This document shows, one piece after another, positions 23,868-34,398 of a stretch of 64,000 bases of DNA. Below the pieces are notes generated by a model that had not been told where the DNA came from, ran no database searches, and saw only the letters and a list, made by a program, of their open reading frames with translations. Every line of letters starts with the position of its first letter. Positions within the stretch are counted from its first letter, which is position 1. The DNA comes from Armillaria gallica (Eukaryota > Basidiomycota > Agaricomycetes > Agaricales > Physalacriaceae): positions 4,154,001-4,218,000 of the forward strand of contig JBANDB010000003.1 of NCBI GenBank assembly GCA_037576215.1. Direction: 5' to 3'. A program made the position numbers and the translations under genes.

Positions 23868-25436
23868 TTACGCAAGGAGTTTTCTTGTATCTTTCTCCCG
23901 TTCTCTCGCTTGGCGATTAGACATCTCCAATCTCTCCAAACCCTTCTTGATACTCTTGATGTGAACCTCTGGTGGTGTGGAAGATCCCAATAACGCCGGC
24001 TCAGAGACATGCTCTCGGAGAGCGTCAATGTTTGCGCTCATCTCATGCAGCGTATGCAATGCCTCGTAGAGATGTTGTAGAGCTTTCGCTCGATATTCAC
24101 CTAGGTTTTTGAGCAGGTTCAATTTATAGTCATGCTCTTTTAACAGGTGTTTGTTTCCTCCGAGGATAGTCCATAACTGGGCCAGGAGCTGGTCCTTGTC
24201 GGCGTTGATCTCTGTGTCCTCAAGGGCGACAAGATCATTGATAATAATGAGATTCCCCTCTAGGTCCTCAAGGTTCTTCAACTGAACTTGGGCTTTGAGA
24301 ACGAGGATTTCTGTCATTTGCGACAGCATGTCCATGGATTCACTGAATGTCTTCAGGATGATTTCATCGGATGAAGGGGAAGACGACCACGGGATAAGGC
24401 TTTGAAGAGAATATTTCGTGTTTTTGGCGCGCGCGCCTTCGATGGTATTCAGTGCATAGTCATTGGTGGCGACAATGCTGAACGCAGCAGATCAGGACAT
24501 GAAAGAAACGCGTGTATAACATAAACTAGCTTACCGATCCACGGTGTATTGCACATGGGAACTAAATCTTTGGAGCCCTACAGCGGTCTCTTTGGCCGTT
24601 CCAATGAAGTCCGCCAGCACGCTATTGAGTCGCTCTCGGCTCTTGAGCTGGCTAACGCGTACAAGAGTAGCAAGGTTTGACGTGGCCATCTGTGCCTTTC
24701 TAAGATCTAGAGAGAGCATGGAACCCTCGACGGAGCCATCTAGCAATTGCTCAAAGGAGTCGCCTTGAACCTTCATAAGCGCCGAAAAGTCGGCTTGCTT
24801 AGGGCCACGTGTATCAGGCGAGCCTTGAGATACGCAAAGCGATGAATGGGATATGCCAGGGATGAAGCAGAACGGCTGAAAGGCCGCCTGGAGAGTTCCG
24901 GATATCTTCCCAAACAAGAAGGCTAGCACCCATAGGAACATGATAAAAGAGAGTGGTCTTTTGAGGAAACGGACAGCATGGTGGGCAACGTCTAGAATGT
25001 ACCAAAAGGCAAAGGCAATGCCTTTCAGCATTCCTTCAAACCAAACTACGGCATCGAAGTATTCAGCTGCGGCGGCAGCCATTTGACGACGTTGTCGCCT
25101 TCGATTTTCCTCGAGGGTGCGATGGCTCTTTCGGGAACCGAAACGGGGTGCGCTAGTAGGTGCTTTCCGCTTGCGCATCTGCGCTGCAGTCACCGTTCTA
25201 TCGCTCTGCGAAGCCGACTCTGGAACCTCTACTTCTTTTTTTGCTAGAGGTGCGATCTCTTCAGCGGTAGCAGGATCTTCATCCTCCCATTCCCGATCAT
25301 CCTCAGAGGAAGCTTCGCTCTCGGTCTAGATATATGAACAGAGAAAGAAAAAAAAGTAGGTAAGTATTTAGACAGTTTGGAAAAAATTCGTGGAACCGAC
25401 CTTGGGCACGGTCCTAGGGTGGTCACTAGTCGACAT
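23868..25436 (-). CDS. Membrane protein with charged N-terminus and long coiled coil
   Basis: Three exons, 25436-25401, 25325-24535 and 24477-23868, give 478 aa in frame. Residues 13-60 are strongly acidic. Residues 60-95 are basic and nuclear-localisation-like (RKRKAP, HRTLEENRRRQRRQ). Two hydrophobic segments follow near residues 110-126 and 137-152 (LSFIMFLWVLAFLF), then a region with three Cys. The C-terminal half is helical and rich in Leu, Glu and Lys (LKNLEDLEGNLI, HDYKLNLLKNLGEYR), ending REREKDTRKLLA, and should form a coiled coil. I do not recognise the family. The layout would suit a nuclear-envelope or ER protein such as a karyogamy factor, but nothing specific proves this. Confidence 0.75.
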
Positions 25437-25923
25437 GAGGAAGAAGAACGTCGTGACCTGTGTGACCAACTTGTTGAATGCAAGTCGGGAGGTGTTGCGT
25501 CATAATTGATCGCATCGAACCGGTTCAGAACAAGTGGACACGACATCCGCAGTTGCTGGGTGCAAGGAAGTGGAAATTACACGAAGAGAGTGCGTCGGGA
25601 TAACGAGGATTCGTGCATTCTAATAAGCAGATACAGAAGTGAAATTTCAGGCACACGGCCCGGTGCTTTGAAAATTGAAATACAAGTGGGAGCTTTAAGT
25701 TTTGCTTCCCAAATTAATGATCACGACATCGGAAAAACAGAAACAAAAAAAGATGTTAACGCGGTCGTTACGATGAAAACATGGCGACTAAGGGAAAAAA
25801 TACGAACCCTCGGGCCTCGCGGCCATCGCCACCTCGTTTTTATTGTTAGTTGAAATTAGGGTGAGCGAAGGACAGAGAGGTGCCCAGAAGGGCCAGCAAG
25901 TGCTGTGTAATGTCAGAGGTTAT
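25437..25923. other. Intergenic, no supported gene
   Basis: Upstream of the coiled-coil membrane protein gene. A plus frame at 25506-25853 has no motifs. Nothing else seen. Confidence 0.4.
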
Positions 25924-26367
25924 TCAGAATTCCCAGATTACCGTTGGATGATAAGATCCTGGAGAAAATGGTCCAAGGCCATGTGCTTGGACCTCACGGA
26001 CTGAGATGGAACTGTCCAAGAAGGGAAAGTGATCGGATGAGTCATCATAAATATGAACCGGTTCGGACCAATTAGGCTGGGCAAACAGGGCAGGTTGTCC
26101 CGCTCCGTCACTAACAATAAGGATTATGCCCAGATGTCTGGGATTCACCGGTCGCGCTCTTTTGTTTCGTTCCATTGTTGCGCCTCTCGTTTTTGTAGGA
26201 AATAATCCTATTTCTTCCCTCCCTCTTTTCCTACTCTCTTGGGCTACCTTCAATCTCGCGAAACTTTGCCATTTGGCACCTATTACTACCGATAAGCCTT
26301 CCGTGTGCTTACGGTTATCAGTGGAATACGCACCGGAGCATATGTGAGCATCTTTCTTTCGCCACAT
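25924..26367 (-). CDS. Uncertain single-exon ORF, 147 aa
   Basis: A true ATG at 26367 and a stop at 25924 delimit a frame of reasonable composition: a basic central part (RKRGREE, MERNKRARPVNPRH) and a C-terminal part with HIYDDSSDHFPFLDSS. No family is recognised. It lies divergently just upstream of the PX-PB1 gene and may overlap that gene's 5' UTR, so it may be fortuitous. Confidence 0.3.
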   Translation of the reverse strand: MWRKKDAHICSGAYSTDNRKHTEGLSVVIGAKWQSFARLKVAQESRKRGREEIGLFPTKTRGATMERNKRARPVNPRHLGIILIVSDGAGQPALFAQPNWSEPVHIYDDSSDHFPFLDSSISVREVQAHGLGPFSPGSYHPTVIWEF

Positions 26368-26406
26368 CTTCGACTACTAACCATTTTTTCGTCTGTAGAT
26401 ATTAAT

Positions 26407-28822
26407 ATGCTCGACGCAAATCACTTTGTGAGCTGGAAGCTATTCTTGGTCATGAATGCGTACTGACGATACGTTCCCCAGGGTGGTGTTGGGAATGAAT
26501 TCGGACCATCCCCCACCGACGTAAATATCTCTTTCGCGCCATTCTATCCGCCAAAGGTTGACTCAAAGGCTTCCAGAACTACAAGAGGGCGGTATATCGA
26601 CAACCACCAACTCGATTTTCTGTCGAAATGCTTACCCCAACTAAGCAAGGTCAGTGGTTTGTACACGTTTGTACTGTTCATCGGCTCATAGGGCACAGGC
26701 GGGAGTTACAGTTTTGGAATGCGTATCTGTCCAATAACTCGTGGCGACCGCTCTTCTATCTCATCTGACGGGTCCAACTCCGAGTATGACATCTGGCGGC
26801 GGTGGGAGGACTGGCTTTGGTTTCAAGACTCCGTTGAAGAGCAGTATCGTATTCTAGCGAGGGCGAAGCGTCAACGTCTTTTGGCCGGCAAAGGCGTAAA
26901 GAAGGATGGCTTCTATAAGCAGGACATGGCGTCGTCTTGGGAATCTCTACCACCAGGTCCAGATCCCCACATGGTTGCTCAAGATGTCCACGAACTGATC
27001 CCAAAGTTAACCAAGAAGGGAACTGTCTTTCGTGCAAGCCAGTCCACTATTGACCAGCGCTTTGCTGAAATTCAGGCATTCGCAGAAGCACTTTTCCGAG
27101 ATGACGTACCTATGCTTCTGCTTGACCTCAGAAGTGAGCGCATTGTCACTGATTTCTTCGGTCTTTGGCGTAGAGATTATGATCTCGCTCAGAAACTCGA
27201 GAAACAAAGCCGTTCGAAGCGGTCGTCGAAGACAAATAGCATTCTGTCGGGCTATTTTTCCAACGCGTCATTGCCGTCAATAGATACATCTTCGCATAGG
27301 ACGTCTTCTAGGCGGTCTATGGACAGTATCTCCAAGAAGTCATCTACACCATCCATCAACGCTTCCATCCAAAGCTTCAAGTATGGCGCCTCCATCAGCA
27401 GAACCTCAGTTGCTACCCTGTCCCCTCCAATTATTGTCGAAAGGCGGCGGCGGGCAGGCTCAGTATCATCCGACTCGGCCTCTACGGTGACGGCCGCGTC
27501 TTCAAGAAGTTCAGGCTCTTTTCAATCCGTCCCTTCTATCGCTGAAGAGACATCTGTGTCGTTTGATCATAATCCTCAATTTTCTGAGGATCGGGCCTCC
27601 TCATATCTGGAAGCCTTGCCTGAGGATCGAGAGATCTCCAGTAAATCGAATTATCGAGGCTGCTCCACTACTTCCTCTCCGACTCATCGGTCAGCTGAGC
27701 GAAAAAGTCGTCGCAGTGTGCAGGTTATTGGAGTACCAAAGGATTTCACTAGGGGCATGGAAGAGCTCAATCTCAACGACTCAGATCAATCAAGTACGGT
27801 ATTTAACTGGCTTTTCTTGACATTGGCTAATTGTGGTATCTCCAGGAAATCGTGCTGTCCGAGAATCATGGCAAACAACGATGTCTGGCGCCTCTATCAT
27901 TGATGGTATGGGTTTAACCATGCCGCCCTCACCCGAGGACGCGTCCCGAAGATCAAGGTCATCCGTCGCCAGCTTTGCTACGTTCATGACCGATAGCTCT
28001 GCAGACGCTATCATTCCTCGGTCCACGATGCCTCGCCCTATCTCTGGTGCCACTGTCAGAAGGCATCCACGCTATAGCCGGCCCACTTCAGCCTTGTCTG
28101 AGGGAGACGTATGGTTGGATCCTGAAGGAGATCTACTCGACACTTATTTCCGTGGTACGATCACACGCTTCATTCATTGCGCCATATACTCACGTCGATC
28201 ACCAGATGCCTTCGAACGTCCTGACTCTCTTATTTCCCGCAGCTACGGCGGCAGTCGTTCACATGGTACAATTGGGTACCATTCTTCTGGTGCACGGTCA
28301 CTTGAATCTATAGATTTCATTATGGCTTCCGAAGCGGGTGATAACTATGATAGTATCTCCACACTAGATGTTCCCATGACCGCACGACCCGTACTTCCCC
28401 CTTCTCCAACAGCATCCATGTTCTCTACAGTAACGTCGGCAACCGCTGGCACTGCGCTCTCAGGCATGACTACTGACACCCCGATGTCACCCACTGCACC
28501 AATCACTGTTAAAGCTGCTTACAACGGTTCCATTGTCGTCTTCCGTGGTACCCGTGACGTCCCTTTCAACGATGTTCGATGTCGTATACGCGATAAGTTC
28601 ATCAAGCAGGAAAATATCAGGCTCTCTGATTTCTTTGCTTTGGCCATCGTCGTGGCCGACGATAATTCCGCCCCGACTGATGCTCGTAACCGGTCGAGCT
28701 CTCTTTCATCGATCTTCGATATGGATATGAAATTGATATCCACGCCTGACGAATGGCGTTGGGTGATGTCCTATGTGAAGAGTAGTAAAATCACGCTTCG
28801 AGTATTTGAAGACTATTCATGA
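26407..28822 (+). CDS. PX and PB1 domain scaffold protein
   Basis: Six exons: 26407-26427, 26482-26520, 26577-26649, 26699-27793, 27846-28154, 28206-28822. They total 717 aa in frame. A PX domain spans about residues 15-170: FSVEMLTPTKQGGSYSF, FGMRI, the RRWEDWLWF element replacing the classic RRYSEF, and LLLDLRSERIVTDFFGLW at its end. A Ser-rich disordered middle follows (about 180-570). The C-terminus is a PB1 domain, ITVKAAYNGSIVVFRG to SKITLRVFED, with the OPCA-like acidic stretch. PX+PB1 is the tail architecture of Bem1-type polarity or NADPH-oxidase scaffolds, but no SH3 domain is visible upstream. Intron 28155-28205 is 51 bp and in frame, so it could also be retained; removing it joins YFR to DAFERPDSL. 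The start exon is the least certain part. Confidence 0.82.
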
Positions 28823-29049
28823 TGCGGTTGGTTATCTTAAATTTATTCCACCTTGCATCTCTCACTCACTTATCTTCGTTTACATCATTTTTTTTCTTCG
28901 TTTCTACATACATCTTACCCATTTATTCGTTCAGTTCTCCTGGGTGGACTACTTTCTCGAGTTCATAGAGCTCAATATCTTTCGTTAGCATGAATAACAT
29001 CTCCCTTCATTAATGCAGAAGTACAATATAACAAAATCTTAGCACCATA

Positions 29050-31043
29050 TCACGCACCAACTCGTGCTTGAGACGGCGATGCATGGGTCGTAACATGTAC
29101 TGCTAAAGAAGCCGGTGGGGCACCTTGTGATAATGGTATTCGTGTCCAGTCCGGAAGAATACCACTACGCCCCACGGCCACTGAAGTATCCACATTCATA
29201 TCGTCATCAGCGCCTGAAGCAGCCTCGTCCCATCTTTCCCTGGTTAGTTCGACTCCACCAGTTTTGAGCGAACCAGCTAAAGATCCGCCAACCCAAGCCA
29301 TGGTGGCAGGAGTGAACGCGGGTGCTTTCCCGGCATTCGATCTTGCTCTCGCAGACATTTCGGTGGTTTGAGAAGGAGAAGGGTTGTTGAGAATGGCAAA
29401 ATACGATGTCAATGGTCTCAAAGCTGCGTAACGATCATACTGAGGAGGTAATGGTTTATCAGGTCGAATAGGCTGCCTGGTTGATTTTGGTAGCGGGGCA
29501 AGGGCACGCAATATTTCACTGTGTACCCGCGGGATGAACCCTGGGAGCATAGATGTGCCACCTACGACCAGAATTGACGATGCAAGTGTTTTTCGCAAGT
29601 CAACGGGTACCTGTGATAAATTTAAATGGTCAGGGTGACAAGAGAGCGAAAGGTATTGAAGAAATTGCCTTTAACAGAGAATCCAAAATAGTTTCGGCAA
29701 CGCTACTTTCGTCCACGTCGCCTCCTTCGAAGAGAACTTCAGCTGACCTCTCACGAATCCACCCGGGTATCACCAAAGTGCCATGACCAGTACCGGTCTG
29801 TTGCGAAACAGGTGGAACGACACGCATCGTCAAATCCGTAGCGGTGGAGGTTCGTTTATACATTGCTGCAAGAACCTCCAAGTAATTCTCCCCACTATGT
29901 GACCTATCGTCCGATATTGGTGCACGAGGAGTGGATACGACAGAAAAGTCTGAATCGACTTGTGATGACGCGCTTTCACCACCGATAAAAGAAAAGTCGG
30001 ATTCTGTGGTGTCGCTGGGAGGAATATCGATATCTGATGATAAGTCGATTACGGGTGTGGCGTCCCGGTCCTCGTCGGTCATCCCTAGGGCTTCTCCCAC
30101 AAAGCAGCACCGTGTTTTTATTTCCTCGATGACAGCATCAGTTAGTACTTCTTGGGGGACACGGGTGGCGCGACTGGATGCAGGAATGTTGGCGGAGGCA
30201 CTGAGAGTCGTGGGCGGAGGTAGATATGTTCCAAAGAGGAGTATAAGAGAACGCAGGTGCGATGACAACCGTGCACCTGCTAAAGGTGTCGTACGAAGTT
30301 GAGGGAACATTGGCCTGGCAGCAAAAATCTACTCTGAAATTATGAAAGAGACCACATACATTGACAGAAAGGCACTCACCGGCAGCGCTACTGATTCCAA
30401 ATGACCACAGTCGATAACTAATCCTGTGATACGGCCTACGGTAAAGAGGGAAAGAAGATGACTTGATGCGAAAGAAATTGAAGGAACCTGCGCGAAATGT
30501 TCAGAGACCTTCAATATCAGGCAAGGCTAGATTAAACCTGAAGATTGTCGAATAAAATCTGGGCAATAACATCCTTGATGTACAGCGGGAGAAGGGGATG
30601 TTCGACTAGTATGACCTTTCGTGCTTTTGGATCCGTTAACAGAGAGCTGTACGATTTGAATACAGAGATAAGGAAGGGCAAACACACAGAACGTACTCAT
30701 GGAAAACAGATCTCAAGCATCGTTCAAGGTTGATGGATAGCAGCTTGTTCTCCTCTGCTCTGTCCGCCGGATTTACGGCGCGCTCAAGTCCCCAGAGCGC
30801 TGTGCCCGACTTTCCACCGGCATAAAGAACTTCTCGAGGCCTCCCCTCCCCGCTGAAGCCTACTTTCCATATCCGAGAGCCAGGATCAATGATAACTCTG
30901 TCTTCGACGCCGTATAAAGAGTGCCTTCGAGTGGTGGAATAGTGTGGCGAGGCTTGGGCGGCATGTGTGCTCGCGACTCGTGATGTTGTTGGCGTTGTAG
31001 GGACCATTGTCCGTACGCGAGAAGATGAAGACAGAGTGGACAT
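29050..31043 (-). CDS. ARP10: Actin-related protein 10 (dynactin pointed-end complex)
   Basis: Five exons: 31043-30697, 30646-30538, 30487-30380, 30328-29669, 29610-29050. They give 594 aa in frame. An Arp10/Arp11-type actin fold begins with DRVIIDPGSRIWKVGFSGEG, continues with KVILVEHPLLPLYIKDVIAQILF, then GLVIDCGHLESVALP (phosphate-2-like loop) and SSILVVGGTSMLPGF in the C-terminal lobe. A Ser/Asp-rich insertion of about 60 residues (IDLSSDIDIPPSD) lies in the middle and explains the size above actin. Known role: part of dynactin at the pointed end of the Arp1 filament, supporting dynein transport. The last intron (29668-29611) has a GC donor preceded by AAG; reading through gives a stop after about 15 codons. 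Confidence 0.9.
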
Positions 31044-31177
31044 GGTGCATCAATAATTGCAGAACATGGTGGATGTTGTCAAGGGTGGTCACGATCGATC
31101 AATCTTCAAGTCCAGCTAGTACTGATTATACAATATGTTACAATAAAGTAATCTACAGATCATGCGTAGTCTACAGG

Positions 31178-32484
31178 TTATGCAATATCTGAGATAGCAG
31201 CAGTGATACGATTCCACACCAACATCAGCACAAAGGTGTATTTCTCAAACTGATCCTTTGACATGAAAAGAAGGGCTTGGGATAAGACGGCCTTGATAAT
31301 TTGCGCTTGCATACCCTAGTATCACCGTCAGTGTCGGATCCGGGATAAATTTAAACCATGATTTACCTGGTACCATCCAGAGAACCCTTCTGTCCGCCAA
31401 ACCCGTAGGAGTATGTCAAGAGCGCCGGGATGTTTGTACTGCTTGTGGTGATACTCGTGCGAATGAGGAACTTCGAGGTTCTTCACTGTAGCTTCTTCAG
31501 TATCTGCACTCCGGGCTTGTATCCGGACCTTGGCCATGATATAAGGGTAGGTCACCTATCGGGGCGTTGAATGGGAAGAATACTAGACGATTGCAATAGA
31601 TAAACATACAATAGTTGCGAGGGTCTTGCTGAGCGCGCCGACAATAAATGACAGTCCTGGTGACATAGAAGCCGTGCCCTTGGCCAGGACGACGATGCTC
31701 TTGACGCGTTCATAAGCGCCATAGGTGATGGCAGGGTTGACAGTGAGGATCAAGCCTGGCTTGATTCCTAGCCACAGGCCACCAATGCCTTCCTCGTCGA
31801 CAATTTCCCGAGCGACACCCAAGAACGAATCGTCTTCAGGTGGTTCTGACAATTCTGTTGATGATGAAGCGGGACTTTGCCTCTTTGTCCGACCAACTTG
31901 CTGCCGTGTAGCAATGACTGAGACAGGGATGGTGAAGATCTGCGCAAGGGCACCGGCAATAGCACCGAGTATCAACTCCATGGCAGTGCCGATTTGAGGC
32001 GCCTTGGATCCCCGGGGAAGCCTTTTTGCAAGTCGGTTCAAATACGAGGTTCGGACCATAGAGTAGAAGAAGAAATAGGCGTATTCTGTGGGCGCGTTAG
32101 CTGGAAACGACAAGGACAGCTGAACTACGCACGCATAGAAAATGTATTCAACATCGTTGCGCCGAAACCTCTGTACAGTCCCAGTACTCCCTCTTTCTTG
32201 AGTATCCGCAATAAAACGCCACCCATGGACTGTTCATCCTTGGACCTGCCCTTGGGTAGAGCCTGTATGCGTGTCTTGGCCCTGTGAGGGAGAGGTGAGA
32301 GACGGCAGACGCAACATAGCGCAAAAACCTACACATCCAGAGGATACACAACACTGTCGGTGTGTTAGCGGCTGCACCCGACGATAGTATACAAGACTCA
32401 CGCTGTACTGAAGCATCCTCCTAGTGCTCCAGCCAGTGCAGCGCCAAAAGGCGATAATTTTACGGGCTTGGACTGGACAGACAT
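31178..32484 (-). CDS. Peroxisomal adenine nucleotide carrier (PMP47/ANT1-like)
   Basis: Six exons: 32484-32402, 32353-32333, 32281-32133, 32085-31610, 31555-31367, 31315-31178. They give 351 aa in frame. Three mitochondrial-carrier repeats are visible: PLDVAKTRIQ in repeat 1, IPVSVIATRQQVG in repeat 2, and YPYIMAKVRIQ in repeat 3, each with its following GxxxGY/W-type segment (GVLGLYRGF, GIGGLWLGI, GFSGWYQGM). The wording, including ATVKNLEV and LSQALLFMSKDQ, fits the PMP34/PMP47 group, which exchanges ATP for AMP across the peroxisomal membrane to activate fatty acids. Exon 2 is 21 nt. The gene is head to head with the methyltransferase at 32661 (176 bp apart). Confidence 0.88.
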
Positions 32485-32660
32485 GGAAGATCAGGAGGAC
32501 CAGGAAGTGGTAAAGGAAGAAGGACAACAAACTTTTGTAGTTTAAATAAACGGTTCTACGGCGTTGACATTCCCCGGTTCGCGCAGAGTAAAGCAAGAAT
32601 CACATGCAGGCACACTCAACCGGCCACCTCCAGATCAAACAAAGCACAACAACACTCTTC

Positions 32661-34375
32661 ATGGTGAATCCCAACTTTCCTCACGACCTCGACATCAAGC
32701 CTTCCGTGGACCTGCTCGGTCTGCAGTCGCAGCCAGGCGACCAGGATCTCTTTGGGCTGAATGCCCAGCGTGAGACGATTGCTCGATACGGCATTGCAGG
32801 CAGAGTCTGGTACGGTACAGAGTTCAACCTACAGCCAATCATCTGATATACTTGGATTTGACTTTGCTACGCGTTGATCGCGTAGGGAAGCCGCCTATAC
32901 ATTGCTGCTCTATGTAGATCCTCCACCGACATGGGAGTTCGACCCCCCTTTCCTCCAAAGCCCTGATTCGTCGCAATATACTATGGTCGAGCTGGGCTCT
33001 GGCACCGGAATTATTGCCCGCAGCCTAAGCCGTTCACTGACCAGCGGCAAGGACATAATCGTATCCACGGACTTGCCTGAGGTGCGGTGGATCTTATATA
33101 ATTTGGCCGCATCTCAACCAGAAATAGGTTTGTCCTCTACTCGACGAGAATCTACGCGGGGAATTGAGCGGGGTCGTCTTTGTACGTCCATTAGCTTGGG
33201 GAAATTTCCAGCATGTTTCAGATATTGCATCTGAATTCATCCCTAATCGAAATCTGTCCCACATCATTTGCAGCGATCTGGTGAGTACCTGCCAATAGGG
33301 AAATTCAGAATTGGATGTTGCGGGATTCGAACGTTTGGTATTGGTTGTCATTCCTCGTGACTCTAATCCAGGCCACCAGTATCGAAAACTTGGCCCTAGC
33401 GTATTCCGTATTGTCGCAAGTCACTTTGTCACTAAGGTCTTGTGAATGGATGGGTTCCTAGATTAGGTACGAAATTACAAGTGTTCTCGGTACACTGGCT
33501 AAGGGTGTACATGCTTAGTTTCCGCACGAAAGGCTCGCCACACGAGAAATTGTGCTTTGATTCGACCGACATCGCTGCCATATCTTCACTAATCCCTGTT
33601 GAAGAATTTTGAGATTGACATCGCGACGAAGAGGACCGTTTCTCATGACTCTGACATCCCCCCGCCAGTTCAGCCCTCCTTCCTGGTGCCTTCGTTCCTT
33701 TGTATCAACTTGTGCCTTTCTCCTATGGGAATAAATAACATTTGCGACGGCTTGGCACCACAGCTGACCGTTGAGATGTGGCGCAACCTCTGCACTAGTA
33801 GCGCCTACACAAGTCCTAAAAAAATGCCGCAGGATTGACCCAGACCAACCAACTCGATCGCTATCGCTCATGGAGCTATGTGACAGGGTCCAACCAACGC
33901 ATCTCACATCCAATTCTGAATTTCCCTATGTCATGACACTGGGTTCGCTCTAACTTATTTCAAGGTCTATTTTCCGGAGCTGCTAGCCCCGTTGCTGCGA
34001 ACTCTCATTCACCTCACTTCCCCGTCCGTGACTTCTTCATCACCAGCCCTCATTATATCGTACAGAATTCGAAGTCTACAGAAGGAGACACCTTTTTGGA
34101 CCGCATTTGGTTTATACTTTTCTTTCCAGCCCGTGCTCTCACGGTGCAGATTTACCGACTCAGAGCAGCATGATCAGTCCTGGCAGCGCCTGGGTTCTTC
34201 TTTTGAAGATACCATCTTCATTTTTTTCGCCCGACGACGACCCAACTCATTTGCTTGGAAAATACCCACAAACGACCACGATCTTCTAGCCGGAGTAGGA
34301 GCATTGGGAACTGATACACCAAAGGGGGACGAATACTTCGAGTCCTTATTGTTAATGACCATGGACGATTCCTAG
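32661..34375 (+). CDS. METTL21/EFM-like protein methyltransferase
   Basis: Four exons, 32661-32809, 32886-33081, 33128-33280 and 33965-34375, give 302 aa in frame. It is a seven-beta-strand SAM-dependent methyltransferase of family 16: motif I VELGSGTGIIARSL, the acidic strand STDLPEVCPLL, then SDLVYFPELLAPLL, the D-x-x-Y/F element typical of this family, followed by LIISYRIRS. Relatives methylate lysines on elongation factors or chaperones in the cytosol; the target here is unknown. The third intron is 684 bp because it contains an inserted element (33298-33926); without it and one TA copy it would be 53 bp. An upstream in-frame ATG at 32604 is possible. The stop is 23 bp from the stop of the convergent arrestin gene. 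Confidence 0.88.
33298..33926. mobile_element. MITE-like element, 21-bp perfect TIRs, TA target duplication
   Basis: The left end (33298-33318) begins GGGAAATTCAGAATTGG. The right end (33906-33926) is its exact reverse complement over 21 bp. TA dinucleotides flank it at 33296-33297 and 33927-33928. Length is 629 bp. It has no transposase frame; the longest frame (minus, about 130 codons) has no DDE-like motif. TA duplication with short TIRs fits a Tc1/mariner-type non-autonomous element. Deleting it with one TA leaves a normal 53-bp GT-AG intron, so the insertion post-dates the intron. Confidence 0.88.
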
Positions 34376-34398
34376 AAAATTCGTGCGTGAATGGTACG

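Noticed and set aside
33305..33400. tRNA-like B-box (GTTCGAATCC on the minus strand) at the edge of the TIR element
   Set aside because: The T-stem cannot pair and there is no acceptor or anticodon stem, so it is not a tRNA gene. A SINE origin is possible but unsupported.
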